Assembly: GCA_016703325.1 (NCBI GenBank)
Contig: JADJCH010000015.1
Span: 70,249 to 134,248 of the forward strand
DNA: 64,000 bases
Source of the DNA: Burkholderiales bacterium
GTDB lineage: Bacteria; Pseudomonadota; Gammaproteobacteria; Burkholderiales; Burkholderiaceae_C
Direction of reading: 5' to 3'
In this document: in pieces, positions 1-8,366 of the stretch
Layout of the letters: the number at the start of each line of letters is the position of its first letter
How positions within the stretch are numbered: the first letter of the stretch is position 1
Made by a program: the position numbers and the translations under genes
Notes under the pieces: model-generated
Databases searched by the model: none
Told to the model about the DNA's origin: nothing
Seen by the model: the letters and a program-made list of their open reading frames with translations, nothing else

Positions 1-840
1 TTGCGGGCCGACCGCATGCAGTTCGATGTGGACAGCCTGTCCAACGCCGCCAACTCGGGCAAGACCAGCGACTTCCAGGTCTCACCCAAGCTCAGCCTGG
101 TGGCCGGCCCCTGGCAGCGCAGTGAAGTGTTCCTCAACCTCGGTCGCGGGCTGCACAGCAACGATGCGCGCGGCACCACCGCCCGGGTGGACCCACGCAG
201 CGGTGACGCGCTGAAGGCAGTGCCGGGGCTGGTGGCCTCGCAGGGCTGGGAGATCGGCGCGCGCAGTGAAGCATGGCCTGGACTGCAGACCTCCCTGGCG
301 TACTGGCACCTGGACTTCGACTCCGAGCTGGTCTACATCGGCGACGCCGGTGCCACCGAGGCTTCTGCCGCCAGCCGTCGACACGGGGTGGAATGGAACA
401 ACCGCTGGACGCCCAGCCGCCATGTGCTGTTCGATGCCGACCTGGCCTGGACGCACGCTCGTTTCGTCAACGGCGACCACATTCCGAACGCGGTGGACTC
501 GGTGGCCAGCCTGGCCATGACGCTCCAGGACCTGGCCGGCTGGACTGCCAGCCTGCAGTGGCGCTACCTGGGCAGCGGGGCGCTGATCGAGGACAACACG
601 GTGCGCTCTGACCCCTCGTCCACCTTCAACCTGCGGCTGATGCGCCGCCTGGACGGCTGGGTGGGGCGCCACAGCGAGTTGACGCTGGATGTCTTCAACC
701 TCTTCAACCGTCAGGTCAACGACATCCAGTACCAATACGCCTACCAGATGCCGGGGGCAGGGCAGTCGCCGCAGGAAGGGCGCATCGTCCACCCGGCCGA
801 ACCGCGCAGCCTGAGGCTGACCTGGCGCACGGCGTTCTGA
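1..840 (+). CDS. TonB-dependent receptor, C-terminal part (partial)
   Basis: This is the last 279 residues of an outer-membrane beta-barrel receptor; the plug and start lie outside the window. Alternating short amphipathic strands, a late 'LDVFNLFNRQVNDIQYQY' segment and a C-terminal 'LRLTWRTAF' ending in Phe are typical of TonB-dependent siderophore or nutrient receptors. Such proteins bind a ligand at the cell surface and import it using energy relayed by TonB-ExbB-ExbD. The ligand cannot be told from this fragment. It converges with acnB, which is on the opposite strand. Confidence 0.85.
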   Translation: MRADRMQFDVDSLSNAANSGKTSDFQVSPKLSLVAGPWQRSEVFLNLGRGLHSNDARGTTARVDPRSGDALKAVPGLVASQGWEIGARSEAWPGLQTSLAYWHLDFDSELVYIGDAGATEASAASRRHGVEWNNRWTPSRHVLFDADLAWTHARFVNGDHIPNAVDSVASLAMTLQDLAGWTASLQWRYLGSGALIEDNTVRSDPSSTFNLRLMRRLDGWVGRHSELTLDVFNLFNRQVNDIQYQYAYQMPGAGQSPQEGRIVHPAEPRSLRLTWRTAF

Positions 841-878
841 AGGGCGCAGTCGGCTCGGCCAGGAACGTTTGACAGAAC

Positions 879-903
879 AAAAAAGGCCCGCCAAGGGCGG
901 GCC
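879..903 (-). terminator. Rho-independent terminator of acnB
   Basis: An 8-bp GC stem (885-892 pairing with 896-903) with a 3-nt loop is followed, on the minus strand, by six U residues (879-884). It lies about 40 bases past the acnB stop. The receptor gene ends about 40 bases away on the other side, so it could work in both directions. Confidence 0.75.
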
Positions 904-940
904 TTCATCATCAGCAGTTGAAGCCTCAGTCGCTGAACCC

Positions 941-3547
941 TCAGGCGGTCACGCCCTTGGCCGTCTCCGCATACTCCTCGATCTGGTCGAAGTTCATGTA
1001 CTTGTAGATCTTGTCGGCGTTCTTGGCGACGACAGCCACTTCGGCCATGTACTCCTCGACCGTCGGGATGCGGCCCAGCTTGGAGCAGACCGCGGCCAGC
1101 TCGGCGGAGCCCAGGAACACGTTGGTGTTCTTGCCCAGGCGGTTCGGGAAGTTGCGCGTCGAGGTTGACATCGCGGTGGCGCCTTCGCGGATCTGCGCCT
1201 GGTTGCCCATGCACAGCGAGCAGCCGGGCATTTCCATGCGGGCACCGGCACCGCCCAGGGTGGCGTAGTAGCCTTCCTTGGTCAGCTCAGAGGCGTCCAT
1301 CTTGGTCGGCGGTGCCATCCACAGGCGCACCGGCAGGTCCTTCTTGCCTTCCAGGATCTTGCCGGCGGCGCGGAAGTGGCCGATGTTGGTCATGCACGAA
1401 CCGACGAACACCTCGTCGATCTGGGTGCCGGAGACTTCGGAGACGAACTTGGCGTCGTCCGGGTCGTTCGGGCAGCAGACGATCGGCTCCTTGATGTCGG
1501 CCAGGTCGATCTCGATGACGGCGGCGTACTCGGCGTTGGCGTCGGCCTTGAGCAGCTGGGGGTCGGCCAGCCAGGCCTCGACCTTCTCGATGCGGCGGGC
1601 CAGCGTCTTGGCGTCCTCGTAGCCGTCGGCGATCATGTTCTTCATCAGAACGATGTTCGAGCGCAGGTATTCGGCGATCGGCTCGGGATTCAGCTGCACC
1701 GAGCAGGCGGCGGCGGAACGCTCGGCGGCGGCGTCGGACAGCTCGAAGGCCTGCTCGACCTTCAGGTTCGGCAGACCTTCGATCTCCAGCACGCGGCCGG
1801 AGAAGACGTTCTTCTTGCCCTTCTTCTCCACCGTCAGCAGGCCGGCCTTGATCGCGTACAGCGGGATCGAGTGCACCAGATCGCGCAGGGTGATGCCGGG
1901 CTGCATCTCGCCCTTGAAGCGCACCAGCACGGATTCGGGCATGTCCAGCGGCATCACGCCGGTGGCGGCGCCGAAGGCCACCAGGCCGGAGCCGGCCGGG
2001 AAGCTGATGCCGATCGGGAAGCGGGTGTGCGAGTCACCACCGGTGCCCACGGTGTCGGGCAGCAGCAGGCGGTTCAGCCAGCTGTGGATCACGCCGTCGC
2101 CCGGGCGCAGGGCCACGCCGCCGCGGTTGGCGATGAACTTGGGCAGCTCGCGGTGCATCTTCACGTCCACCGGCTTCGGGTAGGCGGCGGTGTGGCAGAA
2201 GGACTGCATGACCAGGTCGGCCGAGAAGCCCAGGCAGGCCAGGTCCTTCAACTCGTCGCGGGTCATCGGGCCGGTGGTGTCCTGCGAGCCGACCGTGGTC
2301 ATCTTGGGCTCGCAGTAGGTGCCCGGGCGCACGCCCTGGCCTTCCGGCAGGCCGCAGGCGCGGCCGACCATCTTCTGCGCCAGGGTGAAGCCGGCGTTGC
2401 TGGCCACCGGTGCCGTCGGCAGGCGGAACAGCGTGGAGGCGCCCAGGCCCAGGAACTCGCGTGCCTTGGCGGTCAGCGAGCGGCCGATGATCAGGTTGAT
2501 GCGGCCACCGGCGCGCACTTCGTCGAACAGGACGTCGCTCTTGAGGGCGAATTCGGCGACGGTCTCGCCGTTCTTCATCAGCTTGCCGTCATAGGGCAGC
2601 ACGTCGATGACGTCGCCCATTTCCAGCTTCGACACGTCCACTTCGATCGGCAGCGAGCCGGAGTCTTCCTGGGTGTTGAAGAAGATCGGGGCGATCTTGC
2701 CGCCCAGCGTGACGCCGCCGAAGCGCTTGTTCGGCACGAAGGGGATGTCCTGGCCGGTGGCCCAGACCACCGAGTTGGTGGCGGACTTGCGCGACGAGCC
2801 GGTGCCGACCACGTCGCCGACGTAGGCGACCAGGTGGCCCTTCTTCTTCAGGTCCTCGATGAACTGCATCGGGCCGCGCTTGCCGTCTTCCTCGGGCTTG
2901 AAGGCCGCACCCGGAGAACCAAAATCCTGGCGGGTGTTCTTCAGCATCGCCAAGTAGTGCATCGGGATGTCCGGGCGCGTGGTGGCGTCCGGGGCGGGCG
3001 ACAGGTCGTCGGTGTTGGTCTCGCCGGGCACCTTGAAGACGGTGACGGTGATCGACTTCGGCACTTCGGGGCGCGAGGTGAACCACTCGGCGTCGGCCCA
3101 GGACTGCATCACTTCCTTCGCCTTCGCGTTGCCGGCCTTGGCCTTGGCAGCGACGTCGTTGAAGTAGTCGAACATCAGCAGGGTCTTCTTGAGGCCCTCG
3201 GCCGAGATGCCCGCCACTTCGGCGTCGTCCAGCAGCTCGATCAGCGGGTGCACGTTGTAGCCGCCCACCATGGTGCCCAGCAGCTCGGTGGCCAGGGACT
3301 TGGAGATCAGCGCGACGCTCAGTTCACCGTGCGCCACGGCGGCCAGGAAACTGGCCTTGACCTTGGCGGCGTCGTCCACACCCGGGGGCACGCGGTGGGT
3401 CAGCAGGTCCAGCAGGAAGGCCTCTTCGCCAGCCGGCGGGTTCTTGATCAGCTCGATCAGCTCGGCGACCTGCTTGGCGTCCAGCGCGAGGGGCGGGATA
3501 CCGAGGGCGGCACGCTCGGCAGCGTGTTGGCGATAGGCTTGCAGCAT
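941..3547 (-). CDS. acnB: Aconitate hydratase B
   Basis: The product is an 868-residue AcnB, close to the usual 865, which converts citrate to isocitrate through cis-aconitate in the TCA cycle. The N-terminal helical domain and swivel domain precede the catalytic part, the reversed order that separates AcnB from AcnA. Three cysteines expected to hold the [4Fe-4S] cluster are visible at about residues 718 ('GSCMTNIGHF'), 776 and 779 ('GCSLCMG'). The gene is intact. A promoter with an embedded palindrome lies about 100 bases upstream and a terminator follows the stop. It belongs to a block with mdh, sdh, gltA and sucCD. Confidence 0.97.
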   Translation of the reverse strand: MLQAYRQHAAERAALGIPPLALDAKQVAELIELIKNPPAGEEAFLLDLLTHRVPPGVDDAAKVKASFLAAVAHGELSVALISKSLATELLGTMVGGYNVHPLIELLDDAEVAGISAEGLKKTLLMFDYFNDVAAKAKAGNAKAKEVMQSWADAEWFTSRPEVPKSITVTVFKVPGETNTDDLSPAPDATTRPDIPMHYLAMLKNTRQDFGSPGAAFKPEEDGKRGPMQFIEDLKKKGHLVAYVGDVVGTGSSRKSATNSVVWATGQDIPFVPNKRFGGVTLGGKIAPIFFNTQEDSGSLPIEVDVSKLEMGDVIDVLPYDGKLMKNGETVAEFALKSDVLFDEVRAGGRINLIIGRSLTAKAREFLGLGASTLFRLPTAPVASNAGFTLAQKMVGRACGLPEGQGVRPGTYCEPKMTTVGSQDTTGPMTRDELKDLACLGFSADLVMQSFCHTAAYPKPVDVKMHRELPKFIANRGGVALRPGDGVIHSWLNRLLLPDTVGTGGDSHTRFPIGISFPAGSGLVAFGAATGVMPLDMPESVLVRFKGEMQPGITLRDLVHSIPLYAIKAGLLTVEKKGKKNVFSGRVLEIEGLPNLKVEQAFELSDAAAERSAAACSVQLNPEPIAEYLRSNIVLMKNMIADGYEDAKTLARRIEKVEAWLADPQLLKADANAEYAAVIEIDLADIKEPIVCCPNDPDDAKFVSEVSGTQIDEVFVGSCMTNIGHFRAAGKILEGKKDLPVRLWMAPPTKMDASELTKEGYYATLGGAGARMEMPGCSLCMGNQAQIREGATAMSTSTRNFPNRLGKNTNVFLGSAELAAVCSKLGRIPTVEEYMAEVAVVAKNADKIYKYMNFDQIEEYAETAKGVTA

Positions 3548-3644
3548 GAGGGAGCTCCGTGCGAGGTGAGGGAAGGAACCGGTGACCAGGGTCAGGGTCA
3601 GTGCCCTGCGAGGGTGAACTGTGCACCACTCGGGTTAGCCCGAT

Positions 3645-3672
3645 ATTTTATGTCTTATATAAGACTTGCCAA
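3645..3672 (-). promoter_or_regulatory. acnB promoter with palindromic operator in the spacer
   Basis: On the minus strand a -35-like TTGGCA (3667-3672) and a -10-like TAAAAT (3645-3650) are 16 bases apart. The spacer contains the perfect 14-bp palindrome GTCTTATATAAGAC (3652-3665). The same core occurs at 6615-6628 beside a GntR regulator gene. A protein bound there would cover the promoter, which suggests repression. The site is read directly; the regulator assignment is inference. Confidence 0.6.
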
Positions 3673-3713
3673 GGGGTTGGACAATGTCTGTGCTGACAAC
3701 AGGCCCGATAAAC

Positions 3714-3742
3714 GACAAGGCCACCCAGGGGGTGGCCTTGTC
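3714..3742. terminator. Strong hairpin, possible terminator
   Basis: A perfect 12-bp stem (3714-3725 with 3731-3742) encloses a 5-base loop. No U-run follows on either strand, so it is a weak terminator candidate. It lies about 120 bases past the stop of the secreted-protein gene at 3862 and upstream of the acnB promoter, where it might insulate acnB. Confidence 0.4.
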
Positions 3743-3861
3743 GGGCGAAAGTCGGGGCTTTGTCGGCCGGCCGTCAGCTCACTGTCGTTGCCTGCGGGTG
3801 GCCTGGCTCTGCAGATGAGCCAGGGGCACCGCAATCAGCGCCGGTGCGGCAGGGCCGAGCT

Positions 3862-4272
3862 TCAGCTCTTCTGGCTGGGATGCACGCAGTTGTCCACCAT
3901 GCGCTGGCCGGCCTTGGAATTCATCAGCATCGACTTGTTGGCGATCTGCAGCCAGACGATGCCGGCCTTCTTGTCTTCCAGGCGCACCGCGCCGGTAGTG
4001 GTGGCTTCCGGCGTCAGTGTGTACTTCTTGCCCTTGAAGGCCACGGTGAAGTAGCCGGGCTTGGCACCTTGGCTGATGTCGACCGATTGGTCGAACTCGC
4101 AGGCGATCTTGCCGGTGAGCACACGTTCGGCATTGGCCAGCTGTTCAGCAGTCAGGTCCGGCAGGCCACCCTTGGCGGGTTTGGCCGGCTTGTCGGCGGC
4201 CAGTGCCGGGGCGGTGGACAGAAGGGCTGCCAGGGTGGTGCAGAGCAGGGCGGCAGCGGTACGGGTGTTCAT
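3862..4272 (-). CDS. Small secreted protein of unknown function
   Basis: The gene encodes 136 residues. It begins with a clear Sec signal peptide (positively charged start, hydrophobic Leu/Ala core, likely cleavage after 'APALA' near residue 25), so the mature protein of about 110 residues should be periplasmic. The mature part starts with a Lys/Ala/Pro-rich stretch and continues with a compact segment containing two cysteines ('IACEFD' and 'VDNCVHP') that could form a disulfide. I do not recognise a named domain. It is a stand-alone gene between acnB and the citE-like gene. Confidence 0.75.
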   Translation of the reverse strand: MNTRTAAALLCTTLAALLSTAPALAADKPAKPAKGGLPDLTAEQLANAERVLTGKIACEFDQSVDISQGAKPGYFTVAFKGKKYTLTPEATTTGAVRLEDKKAGIVWLQIANKSMLMNSKAGQRMVDNCVHPSQKS

Positions 4273-4440
4273 GGGTTTCCCTTGGATGTGGGTGGTGAAA
4301 ACAGCGGTCCGAATTCTTGGTCGGTGCCGCGCTCAAAACGTTGCCAAATGCTTCACCAGCCGGTCAACGTGGCGTACTTGGTACACATGGATGGTGTCAA
4401 CTTGTTGCGGCGCAGCACCGCGCCGCAGGCAGCGGTCAGA

Positions 4441-5470
4441 TCAGACCGGCCGATCCGAGAAGAACGCGGCCCGCACTTCACCCGGCAGTTGGGTGCTGTG
4501 GGCGAAGGAGGTGCGGTGGGCGCGCTCCAGCACATGCCAGAAGTAGCGGTAGCTTGCCCGGTCGTGCAGCTGATCCTGCCCGCCGTGGCGATGGCGGATG
4601 GGCGCCCAGCTCGCGGCCTGGGCGGCCATCAGGATCTCGATGGCAAGGTCGATCTCGGCGGTGGTGGGGGAGAAGGCGTCCACGATCGGGCGGATCTGGT
4701 CCGGGTGGATGCTCCACATGCGGGTGTAGCCCAACTGCCGGCAGGCTTTGGTGGCAGCCTCCTGAAGGGCAGCGAGGTGCTTGAACTCGGTCACCACGCA
4801 GTGCGACGGGGTCTTGCCGTAGGTGTGGCAGGCCGCAGCGATCTCCAGCTTGGCGCGCAGCACCAGGGGATGTTCGAACTGCCCCTTGGCCGTCATGGCA
4901 CTCTGGGGAATGGCGCCGCGGTGGGCGGACACGTAGTCCATCAGGCCGAAGGACAGCGAATGCACCCGGGGGTGGGCGGCCATGGCCATGGCATCGCGCA
5001 GCGCGCCGGGGGTTTCGACCAGGGTGTGCAGTGGCACCTCGCGGTCCAGTCCGTGGCGTTGAGAGGCCTCGTCCACCACTTCGATCGCTCGCTCCAGGTC
5101 CTGCAGGTGCCTGGGCTTGGGGATCATCAGGTAGGGCAGCCGCGGGCCCGCGCGCCCGATCACCACATCAACCATCGCCTCGAAGGCCGGATGATCCACC
5201 GTCTGCACCCGCGCACCGACCCGGCCGAAGCGGTTGGCCGGGGAATTCACCAGCTCGGCAATCAGGTGGGCGTGTTCGATCTCTCCGCCCACCGGGGCGC
5301 CGTCTTCGCCATCCAGTGTGACGTCGAACACCGGCCCCATGTCCCCCTGCATCTCCAGGCTCTTGCGCATGCGAGCCTCGACGCCGCAGTAGTGGTCGCA
5401 GACCGGCAGGTCGGGGGCGACCTCGCCGGACTCGAACAGGGCTTGGCGGGGCAGGGGAGGCGGAGGTCAT
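4441..5470 (-). CDS. HpcH/HpaI-aldolase / citrate-lyase-beta-like lyase (N-terminal frameshift)
   Basis: The main frame (4441 to about 5440) gives a CitE-like TIM-barrel protein with 'DVTLDGEDGAPVGGE' early, a Glu/Asp-rich metal site and 'SLSFGLMDYVSAHRG' in the middle. This family contains malyl-CoA, citramalyl-CoA and citrate lyase beta proteins that split or join acyl-CoA units using Mg2+. The frame reads upstream through 'ALFESGEVAPDLPVCDHY' but meets a stop without an ATG. An ATG at 5468-5470 starts 'MTSASPAPP' in the neighbouring frame. A one-base indel in the C-rich stretch near 5440-5455 would join them into one protein of about 340 residues. The substrate is not determined; the TCA neighbours suggest malyl- or citramalyl-CoA. 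Confidence 0.8.
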
Positions 5471-5493
5471 GGGCGTCGCTGGGCGCAGGAATG

Positions 5494-5527
5494 AAAAGAG
5501 CCGGCGCCCCGTGGGGTGCGCCGGCTC
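5494..5527 (-). terminator. Terminator of mdh
   Basis: A 10-bp GC stem (5498-5507 with 5518-5527) is followed on the minus strand by four U residues (5494-5497), about 60 bases past the mdh stop. Confidence 0.65.
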
Positions 5528-5584
5528 ATGAGCTTACCGCGTCAGGACGCGGTCGGGCGTGGATTCAGGGCAGGCTGCCCAGCA

Positions 5585-6562
5585 TCACAGCAGGTGCTTG
5601 ACGCCGTCCTGCTCGCCCTGCAGCTCGGCCAGGGTCTTGTTGATGCACTCTTGCGAGAAGGCGTCGATGGGCAGGCCTTCAACGATCTTGTACTCACCGC
5701 CCTCGCAGGTCACGGGGTAGCCGAACATGATTTCCTTGGGGATGCCGTATTCGCCATTGGACGGGATGCCCATGGTGACCCACTTGCCGTTGGTGCCCAG
5801 GGCCCAGTCGCGCATGTGGTCGATGGCGGCATTGGCGGCCGAGGCGGCCGACGACAGGCCGCGCGCGGCGATGATGGCGGCGCCACGTTTGCCCACGGTC
5901 GGCAGGAACACGTTGGCGTTCCAGTCGTGGTCGTTGATGGTGTCCTTCACCGACTTGCCGTCCACGGTCGCAAAGCGATAGTCGGCGTACATGGTCGGCG
6001 AGTGGTTGCCCCAGACGCACAGCTTTTCGATGTTGCCCACCGCGCAGCCGATCTTGGCGGCGATCTGCGATGCGGCACGGTTGTGGTCCAGGCGCAGCAT
6101 GGCGGTGAAGTTGCCCGGCTTCAGGTCCGGAGCGGCCTTCATGGCGATGTAGGCGTTGGTGTTGGCGGGGTTGCCGACCACCAGGACCTTGACGTCGCGC
6201 GAGGCGACGGCATTCAGGGCCTTGCCCTGGGCGGTGAAGATGGCGCCGTTGATCGACAGCAGCTCGGCACGCTCCATGCCCGGGCCGCGGGGACGCGAGC
6301 CGACCAGCAGGGCGTAGTCGGTGTCCTTGAAGGCGGTCATCGGGTCGCTGTGGGCCTCGATGCCGGCCAGCAGCGGGAAGGCGCAATCTTCCAGCTCCAT
6401 GATCACGCCCTTCAGGGCGTTCTGGGCCTTTTCGTCGGGGATTTCCAGCAGTTGCAGGATCACCGGCTGGTCCTTGCCCAGCATTTCGCCGGAGGCGATG
6501 CGGAACAACAGGGCGTAACCGATCTGGCCGGCAGCGCCGGTGACGGCGACACGATGCTGCAG
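5585..6562 (-). CDS. mdh: Malate dehydrogenase (start codon not ATG)
   Basis: This NAD-dependent malate dehydrogenase interconverts malate and oxaloacetate in the TCA cycle. The Rossmann motif 'AVTGAAGQIGYALLFRIA', 'VVGNPANTNAY' and the catalytic 'WGNHSPTMYADYRF' (His) are all present, and the C-terminus ends 'GVKHLL' as in relatives. Relatives start with a short 'MSKKP..' leader before 'VRVAVTG'. Here no in-frame ATG exists upstream of the Rossmann motif before a stop. The best in-frame candidate is a CTG at 6562, giving 325 residues. The next ATG (6508) would cut off the nucleotide-binding loop. A base error near 6560-6575 or a rare start codon are both possible. Confidence 0.92.
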   Translation of the reverse strand: MQHRVAVTGAAGQIGYALLFRIASGEMLGKDQPVILQLLEIPDEKAQNALKGVIMELEDCAFPLLAGIEAHSDPMTAFKDTDYALLVGSRPRGPGMERAELLSINGAIFTAQGKALNAVASRDVKVLVVGNPANTNAYIAMKAAPDLKPGNFTAMLRLDHNRAASQIAAKIGCAVGNIEKLCVWGNHSPTMYADYRFATVDGKSVKDTINDHDWNANVFLPTVGKRGAAIIAARGLSSAASAANAAIDHMRDWALGTNGKWVTMGIPSNGEYGIPKEIMFGYPVTCEGGEYKIVEGLPIDAFSQECINKTLAELQGEQDGVKHLL

Positions 6563-6607
6563 CGCAAGTATCGCGCAGTCTAGGGGTTGACCCGGGGGGT
6601 GTCAATC

Positions 6608-6635
6608 ATCTTATGTCTTATATAAGACATCTTTT
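6608..6635. promoter_or_regulatory. 18-bp palindromic operator between mdh and the GntR gene
   Basis: ATGTCTTATATAAGACAT (6613-6630) is a perfect 18-bp palindrome sharing a 14-bp core with the site in the acnB promoter. On the minus strand a -10-like TAAGAT (6608-6613) stands in the same position relative to the palindrome as the acnB -10, although the matching -35 is poor. It would serve mdh and could also autoregulate the divergent GntR gene. Confidence 0.6.
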
Positions 6636-7476
6636 GACTCGCATTGCCAGCCCGGTCCGGGTTGTGCTGCAATTCCTGCCATGGCCTTGTCCGCGTCCCC
6701 CCAGCCTCTCCGGCCTGCCCGCATCCGCCGGTGCGGCTGATGCTGCTGCCGATGTCGCGCCCGCCTTCAGCCCGCTCTACCAGCAGATCAAGGCTTTGAT
6801 CATGCGAGGCCTTCAGGGGGGTGAGTGGAAGCCCGGCGAAGCCATTCCCAGTGAGCTTGATATGGCGGCGCGTTTTCGCGTGAGCCAGGGCACGGTGCGC
6901 AAGGCCATTGATGAGTTGGCCGCGGAAAACCTGCTGGTGCGCCGCCAGGGCAAGGGGACCTTTGTCTCCACCCATGCCGAAGAGCAGGTGCAGTACCGCT
7001 TCCTGAGGCTGCAGTCGGAGGAAGGTGGGGCGGCGCAGCCGATGCAGCGGCATTTCCTGGACTGCCGGCGCGCGCGCGCCTCGGCCGACGTGGCGCGCAT
7101 GCTGGAGTTGCGTGCGGGAGACACGGCGGTGCAGATCCGTCGCACCCTGTCCAGTCGGGACCGGCCGGTGGTGCTGGACGACATCTGGTTGCCGGGGGCT
7201 CTCTTCAAGGGGCTCACGGCCGAGAGGCTGAGCGAGTATCGCGGGCCGCTGTACGGCCTGTTCGAAGCCGAGTTTGGTGTGCGGATGATCCGTGCGGAAG
7301 AAAAGATCCGCGCCGTGTCGGCCGATGCCGGTTCGGCCGATCTGCTGAAAGTGCCGGTGGGCGCTCCCTTGTTGAGTGTGGAGCGGCTGTCGCGCACCTA
7401 CGGCGACAAACCCGTGGAATGGCGGCGCGGCCTCTACAACACGGAGAATTTTCATTACCGCAATGAGTTGAGCTGA
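6613..7476 (+). CDS. GntR-family (HutC/UTRA type) transcriptional regulator
   Basis: The protein has a winged-helix GntR DNA-binding domain at about residues 54-120 ('YQQIKALIMRG', 'IPSELDMAARFRVSQGTVRKAIDELAAENLLVRRQGKGTFV') and a UTRA ligand-binding domain from about 130 to the end. The first ~50 residues of the longest frame are unlike a GntR N-terminus, and its ATG lies inside the operator palindrome. A GTG at 6664 is an alternative start, or the 5' end holds a frame error. Its position between mdh and sdh, beside a palindrome repeated at acnB, suggests a TCA-cycle regulator. The effector is unknown. Confidence 0.85.
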   Translation: MSYIRHLLTRIASPVRVVLQFLPWPCPRPPSLSGLPASAGAADAAADVAPAFSPLYQQIKALIMRGLQGGEWKPGEAIPSELDMAARFRVSQGTVRKAIDELAAENLLVRRQGKGTFVSTHAEEQVQYRFLRLQSEEGGAAQPMQRHFLDCRRARASADVARMLELRAGDTAVQIRRTLSSRDRPVVLDDIWLPGALFKGLTAERLSEYRGPLYGLFEAEFGVRMIRAEEKIRAVSADAGSADLLKVPVGAPLLSVERLSRTYGDKPVEWRRGLYNTENFHYRNELS

Positions 7477-7575
7477 ACGTCCGCGGCTCAGGCAGTTGCG
7501 GATTCGCCGGTTTGTCAGCTTTCTTGCTCCCGCATGGCAATAAAATCCCCAGGTTCACTTCCGACAAGGCACGTC

Positions 7576-7977
7576 ATGGCAGATACCCTCAAGCAGCGGC
7601 CCGGTCCGATGCGTCTGATCGACGCGACGCAGTACCGACTTCCCCTCGCGGCCAAACTCTCCATCCTCCACCGCGCCAGCGGCATTCTGATGCTCGCACT
7701 CCTGCCGTTCGTGGTCTGGATGTTCGACATGAGTGTGAGTTCCGAGGTTTCCTTCGAAGTCTTCACCTCGGTGTTGTCTGGTTGGTTCGCCAAGCTGGTG
7801 CTGCTGGCTCTGATCTGGGCCTACCTGCACCACTTCTGCGCCGGGTTGCGGCACCTGTGGATGGATGCCACCCACAGTGTGAGCAAGGAGCAGGGTCATT
7901 CCTCTGCGGTGCTGAGTTTTGCCGTGAGCCTGCTGCTGACCGTGGCGCTGGCGGCCAAACTGTTCGGCTTGTTTTGA
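7576..7977 (+). CDS. sdhC: Succinate dehydrogenase cytochrome b556 subunit
   Basis: This 133-residue inner-membrane anchor has three predicted transmembrane helices. It carries the SdhC signature 'SILHRASG' (about 29-36), whose Ser/Arg region contributes to the quinone site, and 'HHFCAGLRHLWMD' (from 85), which supplies the heme axial His. The ATG at 7576 gives the conserved 'RLIDATQYRLPLAAK' start; an upstream in-frame ATG at 7534 would add 14 atypical residues. It opens the sdhCDABE-gltA operon. Confidence 0.93.
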   Translation: MADTLKQRPGPMRLIDATQYRLPLAAKLSILHRASGILMLALLPFVVWMFDMSVSSEVSFEVFTSVLSGWFAKLVLLALIWAYLHHFCAGLRHLWMDATHSVSKEQGHSSAVLSFAVSLLLTVALAAKLFGLF

Positions 7978-8001
7978 TCTCCACAGAAACACGCAACTTT
8001 C

Positions 8002-8366
8002 ATGTCCAAGAACTTCGGATCGAAGCGCCTGGTTGTCGGGGCGCAATACGGTCTGCGCGATTGGCTCGCGCAGCGGGCGACTGCAATGGTGATGGCACTG
8101 TTCACCATCGTCTTGCTGGTGCAGGTGCTGTTCGGCGGGCCGCTGGGCTACGACCACTGGGCCGGCATCTTCATCGCAGTGGATGAAGGTGCTCACCTTC
8201 AGCGTGATCGTTCGCCCTGGGCTAGCATGCCTGGATCGGCATGCGCGACATCTTCATGGACTATGTCACCAAGTCGATGGGGCTGCGTCTGGCGCTGCAT
8301 GTGGTCACGATCGTCTGGCTCGTCGGCTGTGCCGGCTGGGCTGTGCAAGTTCTCTGGAGACTCTGA
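8002..8366 (+). CDS. sdhD: Succinate dehydrogenase membrane anchor subunit, frame-disrupted
   Basis: The gene starts as a normal SdhD ('GLRDWLAQRATAMVMALFTIVLLVQVLFGGPLGYDHWAGIF') and ends normally in another frame ('GMRDIFMDYVTKSMGLRLALHVVTIVWLVGCAGWAVQVLWRL'). In between, frame changes are needed near 8172 and 8213, and an in-frame TAG stands at 8223-8225 where Trp of 'LAWHAW' is expected. Its stop overlaps the sdhA start as TGATG, as in an intact operon. SdhD is needed to anchor the complex and bind quinone, so three lesions within about 55 bases look more like sequence error than decay. Confidence 0.85.

Noticed and set aside
1376..4054. An 892-residue open frame antisense to acnB
   Set aside because: High GC creates long stop-free antisense frames. 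Its His/Gly/Gln-rich translation has no family features and it lies across the clearly real acnB.
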